DNA of 64,000 nt from assembly GCA_946699065.1 (NCBI GenBank), contig CAMPDV010000208.1, forward strand, positions 124,001 through 188,000, written 5' to 3'. A model generated the notes under the pieces. That model was not told the origin of the DNA. It worked only from the letters and a program-made list of their open reading frames with translations, and ran no database searches. Position 1 is the stretch's first letter, and every line of letters begins with the position of its first letter. The position numbers and the translations under genes were made by a program. Source of the DNA: Loxodes magnus (lineage: Eukaryota; Ciliophora; Karyorelictea; Loxodida; Loxodidae). Below, in pieces: positions 1-10,916 of this stretch.

Positions 1-1739
1 TTTTTTCAGTCTAAATAAGTCTTGATAGTAGAGGTAATAGAAAATTTAGAATGGAATGTGCTTTCTTTCATACCAAAGAATTGTTTTAATACTAAAATTA
101 ATTTTATTTTTAATTAATCTTGCCTTTTGTCCATAATTTATTTGTTTCAGCACTAGTTATTTAAAATTGTAATTTAATTGTCTTCTTTAAGCCATACTAC
201 TTAGCTAGCTATCCTGTATCAAAAAAACATACGTATGCAAGTTATTTGGTCCATATTCTTTAAAGCCTGAATATAACCAATTAAATTAGATTATGATCTT
301 CTCTTGACTCATTTCTAATAAATTATAAAATAAACTAAAGCAAATGCATATAAATAAGAACTTTAACGCTTACTTTGAAAAAATGCCTAAATTATTTATT
401 TAAATCTTATTAAATAAAATTCTATTTTTATTTATTGTAAAAAGTAGGTATTTCAGTCTAAAATATTTTTTCATTTATCTATTAAATTAATTGTTTTATT
501 ATTATAGACTTAGATTATTCTCTAAATAGATGAGCTATACAGTTTTTATACTGCTGAAGGTTAAATTAAATTTATTTTTTGTGATAGAAGCTAAAAGCAA
601 AATATGATTATTCTTTTTATAGTTTGAATTATGCATATATCCGTATCTAATCTAAGTGCATTCGTATATATTCTATCTAGCCTATCTTTTCTAGTTAGAG
701 TGAAAGATAACAAATAGATTCATAATAAAAAAAAGAAGAATAATAATCATAAATCACCAATATTTTATAGTGACTTTGATTTAGTATTTTTATAAGCAAA
801 TAATTATCATAAAAGTATAACTAAAGACATCAATCAAGCATTGATAAAATGTAAATGCTTTTTATTTTAGTTAGTAAGTAATAGCTTAAATCTAAATAAA
901 TATATAAAGATACCTACTTTAATACAGAATATAATAATAAAATAATCATAATAATAGGGGGTAGTTAAAGCTTAATTTAATTTAGTTACTATTTTATATT
1001 TAATGAAATTTAATAATAGCAATCTATTTTAGATTCTTTTTCTCTAAATATAATAATTTAAAATAACTAAGATTAGAAAATATCAAGTATACATCACAAT
1101 TAATAGAACAACTATATGTGGATGTGTTTGTTCATATAAATGATAATAATATGTGTTATCCTCATAAAAAAAGGATAAATATATAGCTTTATTTTATAAA
1201 TAATGAAAAGATAAATCGGGACTAATAAATAACTATAATTATCTTCATTTTTAACTTGACCTCTAATTCACTTTCATAATAGCCAAGTTAACTTTAATTA
1301 TATTTTCCCTTATTAAGTTTTAGTTTTATATTAAAGAGTAAATATTTCTAACTTAATTAATAAAATAAATAATTAAAGGTATAAAATAAAAATAAATTAA
1401 TTTGAGTTATACATTAAAAATTTAAAAGGTAAATCTATCATTATAATGAAAATTAAAAATTTAATCTACTTAATGAATCTATACATGCTGCATACCACTC
1501 TCTTATCTCTCAAATGGTCAATTTATTAAAAATTGTTAGCTGTATTTATTTTCCTAAGTTAAAAATTGATTATAAATTTTATAGATTTTAAATCTATAAT
1601 TCGTATATTCTTTTTGCAGTAATGAAATCACTGAAATATTGTAGCATTTTTGGGATATGAATTTAATTTTTACGCTTTATCTCTCCTTCTCACTTTGAAT
1701 ATAATTTATCTTAAAAATAAAATCAAGATTTTAACTTTT
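1..1739. other. AT-rich stretch, no gene seen
   Basis: The stretch is very A+T rich with short homopolymer runs. I see no reading frame with coding-like composition, no tRNA and no repeat shared with the rest of the window. Confidence 0.5.
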
Positions 1740-2090
1740 ATAATATGATATTTAGCTTTCGTAAATTTTCTATCAAGTTCCGCTTATTTAATTATAGTGC
1801 GAGCATCCAGTTTTTGTGTTTTCTTAGCGCTTTACGTTTTGAAGAAAAAACTTTACCTAAATTTTTATTTCTAGCTGTTTGAAATCCAGGTAATTCATTA
1901 ATGCTATATGAACTTAGAAAGATTTTATTGAAGCACAAAAATTGACTATAAGATTTTTCTCCCTAAGTCAACCCATTTAAAGCAGAAACCTTGATATTCT
2001 CTCAATAAGTCAGATAGCAGTCCAAGTAAAATGAATTGAAATTTATTTATAGCAGCTAGTTCTCCTCGACCTGACATATTTATTATAATT
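1740..2090 (-). CDS. possible small coding region, unknown
   Basis: This segment is less A+T rich than its surroundings. On the minus strand two overlapping frames look protein-like. One begins at an ATG with MSGRGELAAINKF. The other contains NELPGFQTARNKNLGK followed by a basic stretch (SSKRKALRKHK). With TGA readable as Trp neither frame is interrupted early, so the true frame cannot be chosen from sequence alone. No family is recognised and both ends are approximate. It may also be a decayed gene fragment. Confidence 0.25.
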
Positions 2091-4509
2091 TTAGAATAAT
2101 TCCCTTAAATAGATATTTCTAACTTTAATTTTGAGAATTAAATTAAAATTTAATTACCTCATTTATCTTAGAATTATTAATTTATTCCTCTAAATAGCCT
2201 ATAATATCCTAATGGTAGATATACCACTACTTTAAATTATTTAATTAATTTGAAATCAAAAATATTTGAAGAAGTTTAGATATAATAAACTAAAATTTAA
2301 TTTTTGTTTAAGATAAAGGATCCTAAGTAACTTATCAAGAGAACAATGCTTATTTTTAAAATACTCTGAGATAAATTCGCTAATTACGGAGAGTTATTAA
2401 GTTTTATATTTTCTTTAGAATATATAATTAAACTAACTATTCATTATCTTTTTTACTAATTTGCTTCTTTCTATAAAGAAAGCTATGATAATTAAGTTTT
2501 AGTTTATTAATTAATTTATTATTAATTGCATAATAAATATTTATTTAGCTATTCTTTATTTTTATTAGATAAATTTTTTTAATTTCCCATATGCTTTACT
2601 TAGTAGAAGATTCTATCCTTTTTTAGGAAATAATTATTTATAAAGTTAATGATATGTTTATTATAATTGGAAGAATTTAGTTTTTATTAGTTATAAATTT
2701 AGCACTATTATTTTAGAGCTGATTCTATCTTTATAATTTTTTTCTAAATATTTAGATAAAAATTGTATTTTAGGAAATTAAGAGTTAGGATAAATCGTGA
2801 AAAATTATAGCCTTACTTTCAAATTATAAAACTTAAGGCTTTTTTATAAATGTTTCTTATATTAAATCTATTTAACCTTGTTTGAGTATTAATTAGCAAT
2901 TTAAGTAAGTAAATATAGAGTAAATTTTTATTTTCTTGCACAGCTAAATTTATTTTTATAGATTTTGAGCTAATTTTTAGAAATCATAATCCAAAGATTT
3001 AATAAAATTTAAGAAAAACTAAAGATATTTAATAATTTTATTCTTTTATGACATCTAATATTCTTATATTCAATTTTTTATAAACTACCCGTAAAATTTA
3101 TTTATTAGGTTAAAAAGTTTAAATAAATAAAGAATCTATAATTGCATTTGTAGATTTAAATATTTTTTATATATTTCAAAGTTCATAAATTTATAAAATT
3201 GGATTTAGAGATTTCCTAAGAGATTTATTTATTTTTAAGAAACTTGTATTCAATCAGCTTTATTTTGCTAATAAGTTATTTTATCTAATAGTTACTATTT
3301 TAAATATTTTATGCTTTATTTTTATTTTGTTTTAGCATTCAATTTCTTTGCGATTCTTACTACTAGAAAAATTAGATAATTTTAAAATGAGATTTAAGAT
3401 AATAGAATAAGCTTTTTACTCATCAATGAAATAGAATTTATTATTGTCTTCTTTGAAGAAACTAAAAACTAGTTAGTATCCTTTGCATGAGAAAATTTAA
3501 ATATCATCTTTTATTTTTCTGAACGAGTTAGTTTATTTTCTAAGATAACTAAAAATATTTAATCTTTGCTTGTTAGAAAACTAGAAATGCTCATAATCTT
3601 TTTTTATTTTAAGAGTCCAAATTATTGTTCTAAAGCAAATATTAACTATAGATATATTCTATAAATTTAGCTAGCATTAATCTTAGTTTTTTAGATTTCT
3701 AAAGTAGAAAGGCTAAAACTTACTGTAATGGAAATATAATTTAATTTTATCTAGTTATATTCATGGTAAATACAAGCATATTTAAAATATATTTCTCTAT
3801 TAAATAACTTTATCAAGAGAAAAAGTAGCTACTAACTAATTTCGTTAATCAAATGCTAAAATAATTTTTCTTAGCTTTAGAAAATAATAATTATTTTTAT
3901 TAAATTGCTTGATCAAGTTTATTATTTGATTTTTAGTTTTTTATAAGGTAAAAAAAGACATAGCATAAAGAAAATAAAAGAGAAACTCTAAATTGTTAAA
4001 AAAATAAATAGATAACTATATTAAATTTAGGACTTTAATTAGAAAACGTATTTTGATCATTTAAGATTAAATTTTATAATTATGGTCTGAAGTTTCAAAA
4101 CTTTAAAAAGAAAAAATTAAAATTTTATTTCTTAAAAGTCATTTTATTCGTATGATAGAATAAAAATTTTAAAATTTATCAATGAAAATTAAGGAATAAT
4201 CTGAGATCTATATTTTGATTTGTCTAAATATTGGAAATTTTATAAAAATTTAGCGATATTTAATGCTTGAGAAAACTTAAAATTAAATTATAGATAAATA
4301 AACAAATTTTATTCAATTGCTTAGAGTAAAAAATGAAAGAATTTCACTTTAAAACACTTTATTTATTGAAATAATAAAGAATAAAAATATTTATAATGTC
4401 AAAAGAAATTTTGATTCACAATAACATTAATATCTAAAGGTTATGCCTTAATCATATATATAAAACAGAATATAATGCAAAAAAATGATAATTAAAAAGA
4501 TGGTGGGAG
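2091..4509. other. AT-rich intergenic, nothing supported
   Basis: About 2.4 kb of A/T-rich DNA. I find no convincing gene, RNA motif or repeat here. Confidence 0.5.
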
Positions 4510-4772
4510 CTGAGATTGACCTTCTGAATCATACTTTCTGGTTTTATAGCTAGGAACAAGTTCCTTTCCTGTCGCTGAGAAAGTCCCTGGTCAAAGTCAA
4601 CTTTTGCAAGGGAACGCCTTCCTCTTGATTATCCACTCCTGGTAGGGGCTTGAAGCCTGGCTGCCCATAGCGATGGAGCTCCCTGGCAGCTGCTTTTTGA
4701 AAGCAACAGGATATCCCCGTTATCCCATGAGGGAGTGTTGGGGTCGTTAAATTCAAGAAGTTGCAGTCCAAA
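4510..4772 (+). ncRNA. RNase MRP RNA (or RNase P RNA)
   Basis: A GC-rich island of about 260 nt in AT-rich DNA, close to the size of MRP RNA in other eukaryotes. It has the CR-I core at 4577-4592 (GAGAAAGTCCCTGGTC), preceded by a short hairpin (GGAACAAGTTCC, 4553-4564) and a TTTCC segment, the same order as P3 and CR-I in animal MRP RNA. A CR-V-like segment with ATATCCCC lies at 4711-4718. The ends can pair: 4514-4529 (GATTG..CTTCTGAAT) with 4751-4768 (ATTCAAGAAG..CAGTC), as expected for P1/P2. The product processes pre-rRNA (MRP) or pre-tRNA (P). The TATCCC form of CR-V and the CR-I sequence favour MRP. Exact ends are estimates. A 73-codon standard-code ORF on the opposite strand is incidental. 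Confidence 0.75.
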
Positions 4773-4971
4773 AACTCTTTTAGTTTAAAATTAATTAATT
4801 AATGCAAAAAAATTAAAATTTGAAATTACTAGTTTTCAAGGATAAAGAAACATAGTAAAATTACTATGAATTGTAATTAAGAAATAAATTTATATGATTT
4901 TTATATAAAGAGATTAATTTTTCTTATATTTATTTCACACTTTAGCAAAGGCTATTAGCTATTTAATTCAT

Positions 4972-5389
4972 AAATATCTTAGAATATTTTAAATAAGATT
5001 CTACGCCAAGCTATTGAAAATGTAAAACTTTTTTTTCAAATTAGAAATTTTAATATCTTTATCAGCTTAATATTTTACTAAATGGATTATCTGATGATTC
5101 ATTTATGGTTTTTATTTTTTTTAATTTTATGTCTAAAAAATATTTCCTATCTATCTTTCTAAATATTTAAATTGTGTTCTTCTATAGATTGGCATTTTTT
5201 CCTATTTTTTGATTTAAAAGATTATGAAATTAAAAATTTAAATTAACTTTATTTCTAATAATTATTAATTGTTATTTTTACATAATTTAATTCTTATTGC
5301 TATCAAAGAAAAAAGAAGGAATTTATTCCCTAATATTAAATCTAAATTAAACAAATAAATGAAAAATAATTTATTAAATGAGTCTTTTA
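4972..5389 (+). repeat. dispersed 0.4 kb repeat, copy 1
   Basis: About 420 bp that recur at 17876-18282 in the same orientation with scattered substitutions and small indels. Shared landmarks include AAATAAGATTCTACGC near the start and AAAGAAGGAATTTATTCCC near the end. No coding frame or terminal inverted repeat was seen, so the repeat is unclassified. It lies 200 bp downstream of the MRP RNA gene. The rest of 4773-6150 holds nothing I can support. Confidence 0.8.
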
Positions 5390-6150
5390 ATATTATGTTT
5401 TCTATAAATAGAAATTGTTATTCTTAACTTTTAGGTTTTTATTATTTTTATCTAATCGATGAAGTATATAAAAGAGGTTAATTTATTATTATATAATTAC
5501 TATTATTAATTTTTAATTCCTAATATTTCTATCTATTTAAAATTTAACTTTCTAAAAATCATTCAATAGATTATTATACTCTTTAAGGAGCTAAATTTTA
5601 ATAAACAAAATTTTTATTTTATCTAATCTTAAGAATATCTAAATTTAGTTTCCTTAGATCTAGTAATTTAAGTTTTATTACTAGTAGCTTTTATTAATTT
5701 CTTCATAGACTAACTTTTATTTATAAATAGTTATTTGATAGAAAATTATGGTATAATAATTAAAAAGAAGTTTTATTTTAATATAAAGCTTCTATCTGAT
5801 TGAAATTGTTTGCTAATATCTTTAAAAATAATTAAAATTATAAAGCTAATTCATATTATTATTTAATTTATCCTTATTTAGATTATAAAAAAATTAACTA
5901 ATCTATAAATACGAAAGTTCAAAGATATCATAAAATTATCTATAAATTGCTTTTTCAGATAATTAACTTAAAATTGTAATGGTCAGATTTTATCTTTATT
6001 ACATAAGAGTAGAATATAGAGGTATCCTTAAAATTGAAAAGAATTCGCTATGATTACTTTCGCTTAATTTTATCAAGCTATTTACATTTAATTACCTATG
6101 GCTTAAAGCTTTCTTTAATTTAAAAATTCTTTACTAACTAATAAAATAAA

Positions 6151-6508
6151 ATGGCAAACTTTATTAATGAAACACTAAATCTGCCTTAACGTGCTTCCTA
6201 AGAAAATTTTAATTTAGACAACAGCAAGAATATGATTCTTCTTTCACTTAAAAATAATTCTCATTAGAATTTTCCGCAAGCAAATCTAAAAAACTAAAAC
6301 ATCTTTTCCTTAAATCGTTTTTTCAACCGAAGCACACCAGTGTATGCAATCTAATTTACTAAAAGCATTAGTTTTAACAAGATAATGAAATTTCATCGAA
6401 TTCAACACTCTAAACTTACCAATTTAATGGCTCTGATATTAAAATTTCGTACTCTCACTTCAAAACACTTCAAAAACTATTTTTTTCCTTTAAAAAATTA
6501 GATAATAC
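6151..6508 (+). CDS. small gene cut by the 2.1 kb duplication
   Basis: With TAA/TAG as Gln, an ATG at 6151 opens a frame without TGA up to the left border of the duplicated block at about 6509. The protein begins MANFINETLNLPQRASQENF and stays Asn/Ser/Lys-rich with varied residues, unlike translated AT-rich spacer. No domain is recognised. Beyond 6509 the frame runs on into repeat sequence, so the original 3' end appears to have been replaced when the block arrived. The second copy of the block (35544) is likewise preceded by a plus-strand gene that runs into it. The function is unknown. The frame is supported only by composition and by the lack of TGA. Confidence 0.45.
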
Positions 6509-8640
6509 TAACTTTAAATATCTAAAATAATAATATAGAAATGATACTATTTAATTTTAAATTACTAAAAAGTATAAATTTTAATTAAGATATATATATA
6601 TAACTTTAAGTGTAATTTAAAGAAATATAAACTAATTAAATTAAAAAACTATTAGTAAAAGCATAAATAAAATTGAGGATATAAATTAAAAATATTTAAA
6701 CTAAAAAATAAATTAGTATTGTTATTAAAATTAAATGTAACTATACATATTTAAATAAAAATAATAGCTATATTTATATATGTATAAGAATGATATTTAA
6801 AAGTAGGTTCTAATATTAAAATAATGAAGCATTAATTTGGTTATAATTTGATCTATGATTATAATTTGGAGGTATTAATAAAATGAGTTGATATAATATT
6901 TGAAATTAGTATGTTTTTTAGAATTGATGACTATTTGATATGGAAAAAATGTATAAAATAAATGGTTTGATTTAAGTGTAATAATATATTTGAATAATGA
7001 TGAATTAGAAATATGTAATTTGGATATAATTTGAGTATATTATAATTTGATAATTTGATTATTATTATATGATTATTTGGATTGATTAAAAAATAGTAGA
7101 TATAAGTTAAAATAGTATATTTACTTAAAATAATTAATTTGATATAGTGTTGTAAATATCTGATATTTATATTTATTTAATTAAAAGTTTAATCATTTAT
7201 TCTAATTTAAAATATATTTAAATATCAATAATATTGTTCCTTTTTACTTACTTCAATTTATACTCTAAATAATATTATATAATTTAAATAAAACTTATCT
7301 GTAACCAAAATTTATAATTATATAAGTTTTAAACTTAAGAGTATATAATGGTTTAATTTATTTAATTAGATATAAATTAAGAAATTAAATATTTTAACTA
7401 ATTTAAATTAGTTTATTTTTTAATTCCTTTTATATTCAAATAAACCTATTATTATCAAAAAATCTAATCATATTCAGATAATACAATTAGCATCAACAAA
7501 ATTACTTTATATTAATGTATAAATAGATAGCTTAATGTTACCATTTATGTTTATCAACATATTCAAATTTCTTATCAACTAATTTCTTTCTAACTATAAA
7601 ACAGAGCTAATTTTAATCTTTATTGTAATCAATATAGAATCTTTATGTGCACGTAATAACTTTTATTTTAGGGAAATTATAAACAATTTTATATACTGCT
7701 TAGGAAATATTATTGCTAATAACACTTCATATCAATGATATTTAAATTATAATTAAATTATCGTAATATCCACCAAGAAATTCATTAAACTATCAAGAAG
7801 TTTATCTATCTATTAAAAAAGAAGCTTCTTAATAATATATTATATAACTTTAGAGCACTCAATATAGTAGTAATCATAATATTTTCACTTATAAATTTTC
7901 TTTTTTGTGAGCATTTATATAACTTCATTGTTCATGCTCTTTTTAAAATACTCGTCTTTACTTTTTCTTAAGTAAAAAAGATATAAGTAAAATGAATTTA
8001 AATAGCTATTTAGACAAAAGCAACATTTAATATGTTTTAGATAAAATATTTTCTAACTTTAATCTTTGTTAATCCAATAAAGAATTATTTTATCACTAAA
8101 ACTTACTTTTACCTTTAATTATTAAAGTAATATAATAGCTATAAATATTTATATCTATATGTATTATTAGATTCTTTTTGCTTATTTTTAGTATTATTTA
8201 GATAATAAACTTTTTAAGATAATAATTTAGCTAACTGTTTATTAGATCACTTTTTTATAAATTTTTATTATTTAAATAATTCTTTTAAACTATAATATAA
8301 TAACTAAATCATAAGTAGATAGCATCAACTTTAAAACTCAAATATTTTTATTTTATACTAAATTAAAACATACTTTCAAATTCATTATGCACATCATTAT
8401 GTGCATCATTACTTAATATTAATATGTCTCTACTAATTACACAATATTTAATTATATCAAATATATTTATATCAACCCTTACAATCAACACCATCACTGT
8501 CTAACTATCAGACTAACATTAAATCAACTTACAATATATAACATTCTAAAAATATTACTACATAATCATTACTTCTTATTATACCAAAATCATTAAAACT
8601 TATAAAATACTATAATATAATATTTATTATTAAAAAATAC
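6509..8640. repeat. 2.1 kb duplicated block, copy 1
   Basis: Nearly identical to 35544-37680 apart from a few substitutions and short indels near the left end. The left border has TAACTTTAAATATCTAAAA. A diverged relative of this border also occurs in each array unit (first at about 40870). The block lies immediately 3' of a RING-kelch gene in both places. I find no convincing gene inside it. It contains a T/G-rich, C-poor tract (6815-7140) followed by about 1.5 kb that is G-poor. Confidence 0.9.
6815..7140 (+). other. T/G-rich, C-depleted tract
   Basis: Over about 300 nt the plus strand is built from TTTGG, TTTGA and TTGAT-like words with only a handful of C residues. Downstream (7150-8640) the skew reverses and G becomes scarce. 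The same tract is present at about 35850-36180. Related C-poor tracts lie at 10980-11260 and in each array unit (39535-39790, 45525-45780, 51515-51770, 57482-57737, 63451-63706). The function is unknown. Confidence 0.6.
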
Positions 8641-8674
8641 TTTAAATTTATTATATTTTATTTAACTTCATTCA

Positions 8675-10039
8675 TCACACTATTCTTAAAGTCTTGTAAC
8701 CCAAGTTTACTATATCGACTCTCAATAATAAAAGGTTAGGTGATTCAACTATAAAAGAATAAGCAAATCTATCTCTTGTTTTAAATGCTGATAAATAAAA
8801 TGAATTATGTTTAAATTCTATTTATTATCATTATTGATTGATTCTTTTATATATCTTTCTTGAATATTCTTCTTTATAAGGATTTATTTCTCCTCCACCG
8901 ATAATTAGAGGCTCAAGTAATACTAAAGGAAATTAAACAGTTTCAGGAAGATTTAAATGACATTTATTTCATATATCGCTCTATATATTATATTTTCATA
9001 TGTCATTTAAAATTTATTCGTTTTAGTTCATTCCTCCAAACGAATAAATATTTTATTCACTTTTATCTGCTGCTAATGTCTAACATGCTATTCCAAAAGG
9101 AAACTAAGAACAATATTATCACTTATTTTAATTTCCTATCTTTAATTTTTCCACTGTTCTTAATATTTATCTTGAATCAAATTTTCCTCCTACTACATAT
9201 ATATAATCTTAAGCTGCTGCTATTCCAAATACAAACCTTCCTTAGTTAAGACTAGATAGTTTTATATTATTTCCTTAAAAGTCAAATTATCAAGTATCTT
9301 TTAATCCTTATTTATTTATTTATCCTCCAACTAAATATAATTTATTTCTATATTCAATACTTCTACTAATACTGGGCACTTAAATATTTATTTAAACTTA
9401 TTTAATTTATTCTGTTTCTATATTAAATAATCGAAGAATTTAAGTATCCCATTAAAAGAAATGAATATATTTACTTTCCTTTATATTCTACTAAGTTTAA
9501 CTTACTAATTTTATGCTTGATTTAATACTTCTTTAATCAATCATTTTAGATTTTAGTTGGTAATATATTTATTTTATTGCATTTGAGGAATATTTTTAGG
9601 TGACAGAAATTAAGGCTTACAGATGGACATTATATTGCTAATTATTCTTTATTTTCTATTATTTTAGTAATGTAATATGTTATGAGGGTATGCAATTTAT
9701 AAACTAATAGCTAACTATTTATTGCATCTAAGTAATTTTATTTTACTTCTAATCTATTTACTTCTTCATTTAATTTAATTTCTATTAGCATTACTTTCTA
9801 ATATTAATCTACTCCTATTATTATTGTAATATCTCTACCCATTCATCATTTATAGGTAAATCTTCAAATCTAAAGTGAAATACCTTATAACAAATGCAGC
9901 AGCTGATTTGATTCTATAAATAGTACTAAGTCTTTAAGCATAAGCTACAGAAAGTATGAGAACAAGGTAAGACAGTAGGAATAGCGTTAGTTAGGTTAAA
10001 AGGATAAGAGCAGTATTAGCATAGGTAGATGACTTACAT
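8675..10039 (-). CDS. RING/coiled-coil/kelch protein, copy 1
   Basis: The minus-strand ATG at 10039 opens 454 codons (TAA/TAG as Gln, TGA as Trp), ending at a tandem TGA TGA. Residues about 7-55 form a RING finger: CQYC, then CSHTFCSLC, then CCIC, spaced as C-x2-C...C-x-H-x2-C-x2-C...C-x2-C. A Gln/Lys-rich coiled coil follows (about 70-190), then kelch repeats with YLVGG, YVVGG and SFGG strands. Five TGA codons fall on the conserved kelch Trp positions (DTWQF, NKWQY, NDIWKYN, DIWNKC, QQWQQ). RING-kelch proteins are usually E3 ubiquitin ligases whose kelch domain recruits the substrate; that role is inferred here. The length equals that of the array copies, and the RING half is almost identical to them while the kelch half differs. 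A structured RNA-like element lies about 0.6 kb upstream. Short standard-code ORFs on the other strand are antisense noise. Confidence 0.88.
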
Positions 10040-10631
10040 TTTATTATAAAGTTAATAAATGTAAAAGCTAAAAGTGTAAATATAACAGTTTAGATTAGAT
10101 TATTACTATTACTATGATAAACTAGCTTATTAATATTACCTCTAATACTAATGTAACTAATCTATTTATAATTTATTACTTACTTTAAATATTATCATCT
10201 ATTACCTTATATTCTCTTTTAATCTATTTCATATATAACTAATATTAAATAGAAATTATAAAGAGTCTTTAGATAACTTAATATAAAGATAAATTAAAAA
10301 TTATTACATATAAGTGAATATTACTGAGCTGATATTAAAGACTAAATTAAAATCCTTAGATAACTTATTTAATTATTAAAATATATAAAAGTAAATGAAT
10401 TATGTCAATAATTTAAGAATTGATATGGAATATATTTACTAATTAAATTTAAAATATAATATATTATATTTTATTATTAATTTTAGAATATTTAAAAGCA
10501 AACTAAATAAAATCTAAATAAATAGAGCAATCTATTTATTTTAATAAATTTAACTTTAAAATTTTATTTTTAGATTAAAAGCATAAATAAAATTTATTAT
10601 ATATATAATTTATTTTAAATAGGGAAAAATA

Positions 10632-10916
10632 ATCCTCCAACTGATATTGAATTAAACTTTAATATCAGGAAGTACTTAGCCAGAGAAGAAACGATTAAGA
10701 ATCTTGATAGGAATCAAAATAATACAAGAATGAAGAGTTATCGGGTAGCGTTAATGATGAAAGGTGCCAAGGTTTCTAAGTGTAGAATTCCGATCACGGT
10801 CCTATTGAAAACAAAGCTAACCAAGGAATGCTAGTACTGTGAAATGCTTCGACAAAAAATTTTTTTAATTAAAAAAATTTTATTAAATAAATGTGCGCCA
10901 TTGAAGTGGTAGGCGT
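10632..10916 (+). ncRNA. structured RNA-like element, copy 1
   Basis: This is the most diverged plus-strand member of a seven-copy family (others at 19965, 26652 minus, 40368, 46358, 52348 and 58315). Shared blocks include AATGATGAAAG, TTCCGAT-x2-CGG-x-CCTAT and a GGAATGCTAG-type segment. The blocks GAATTCC and GGAATGC can pair, the small hairpin CCG/CGG is kept, and AAGGTTTC can pair with GAAATGCTT, where other copies use different bases for the same helix. A 3' hairpin with a GCG-rich stem closes the element (about 10893-10914). Such compensating changes suggest a folded RNA. No tRNA, 5S, snRNA, SRP or snoRNA signature fits. The rest of 10040-10631 is AT-rich 5' flank of the RING-kelch gene, related to the array. 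Confidence 0.6.

Noticed and set aside
8675..10039. Tetrahymena/Paramecium code (TGA only stop), making the kelch genes pseudogenes
   Set aside because: Premature TGA would have to arise only at Trp codons, at the same sites in six copies, with the rest of the frame intact; recoding is far simpler.
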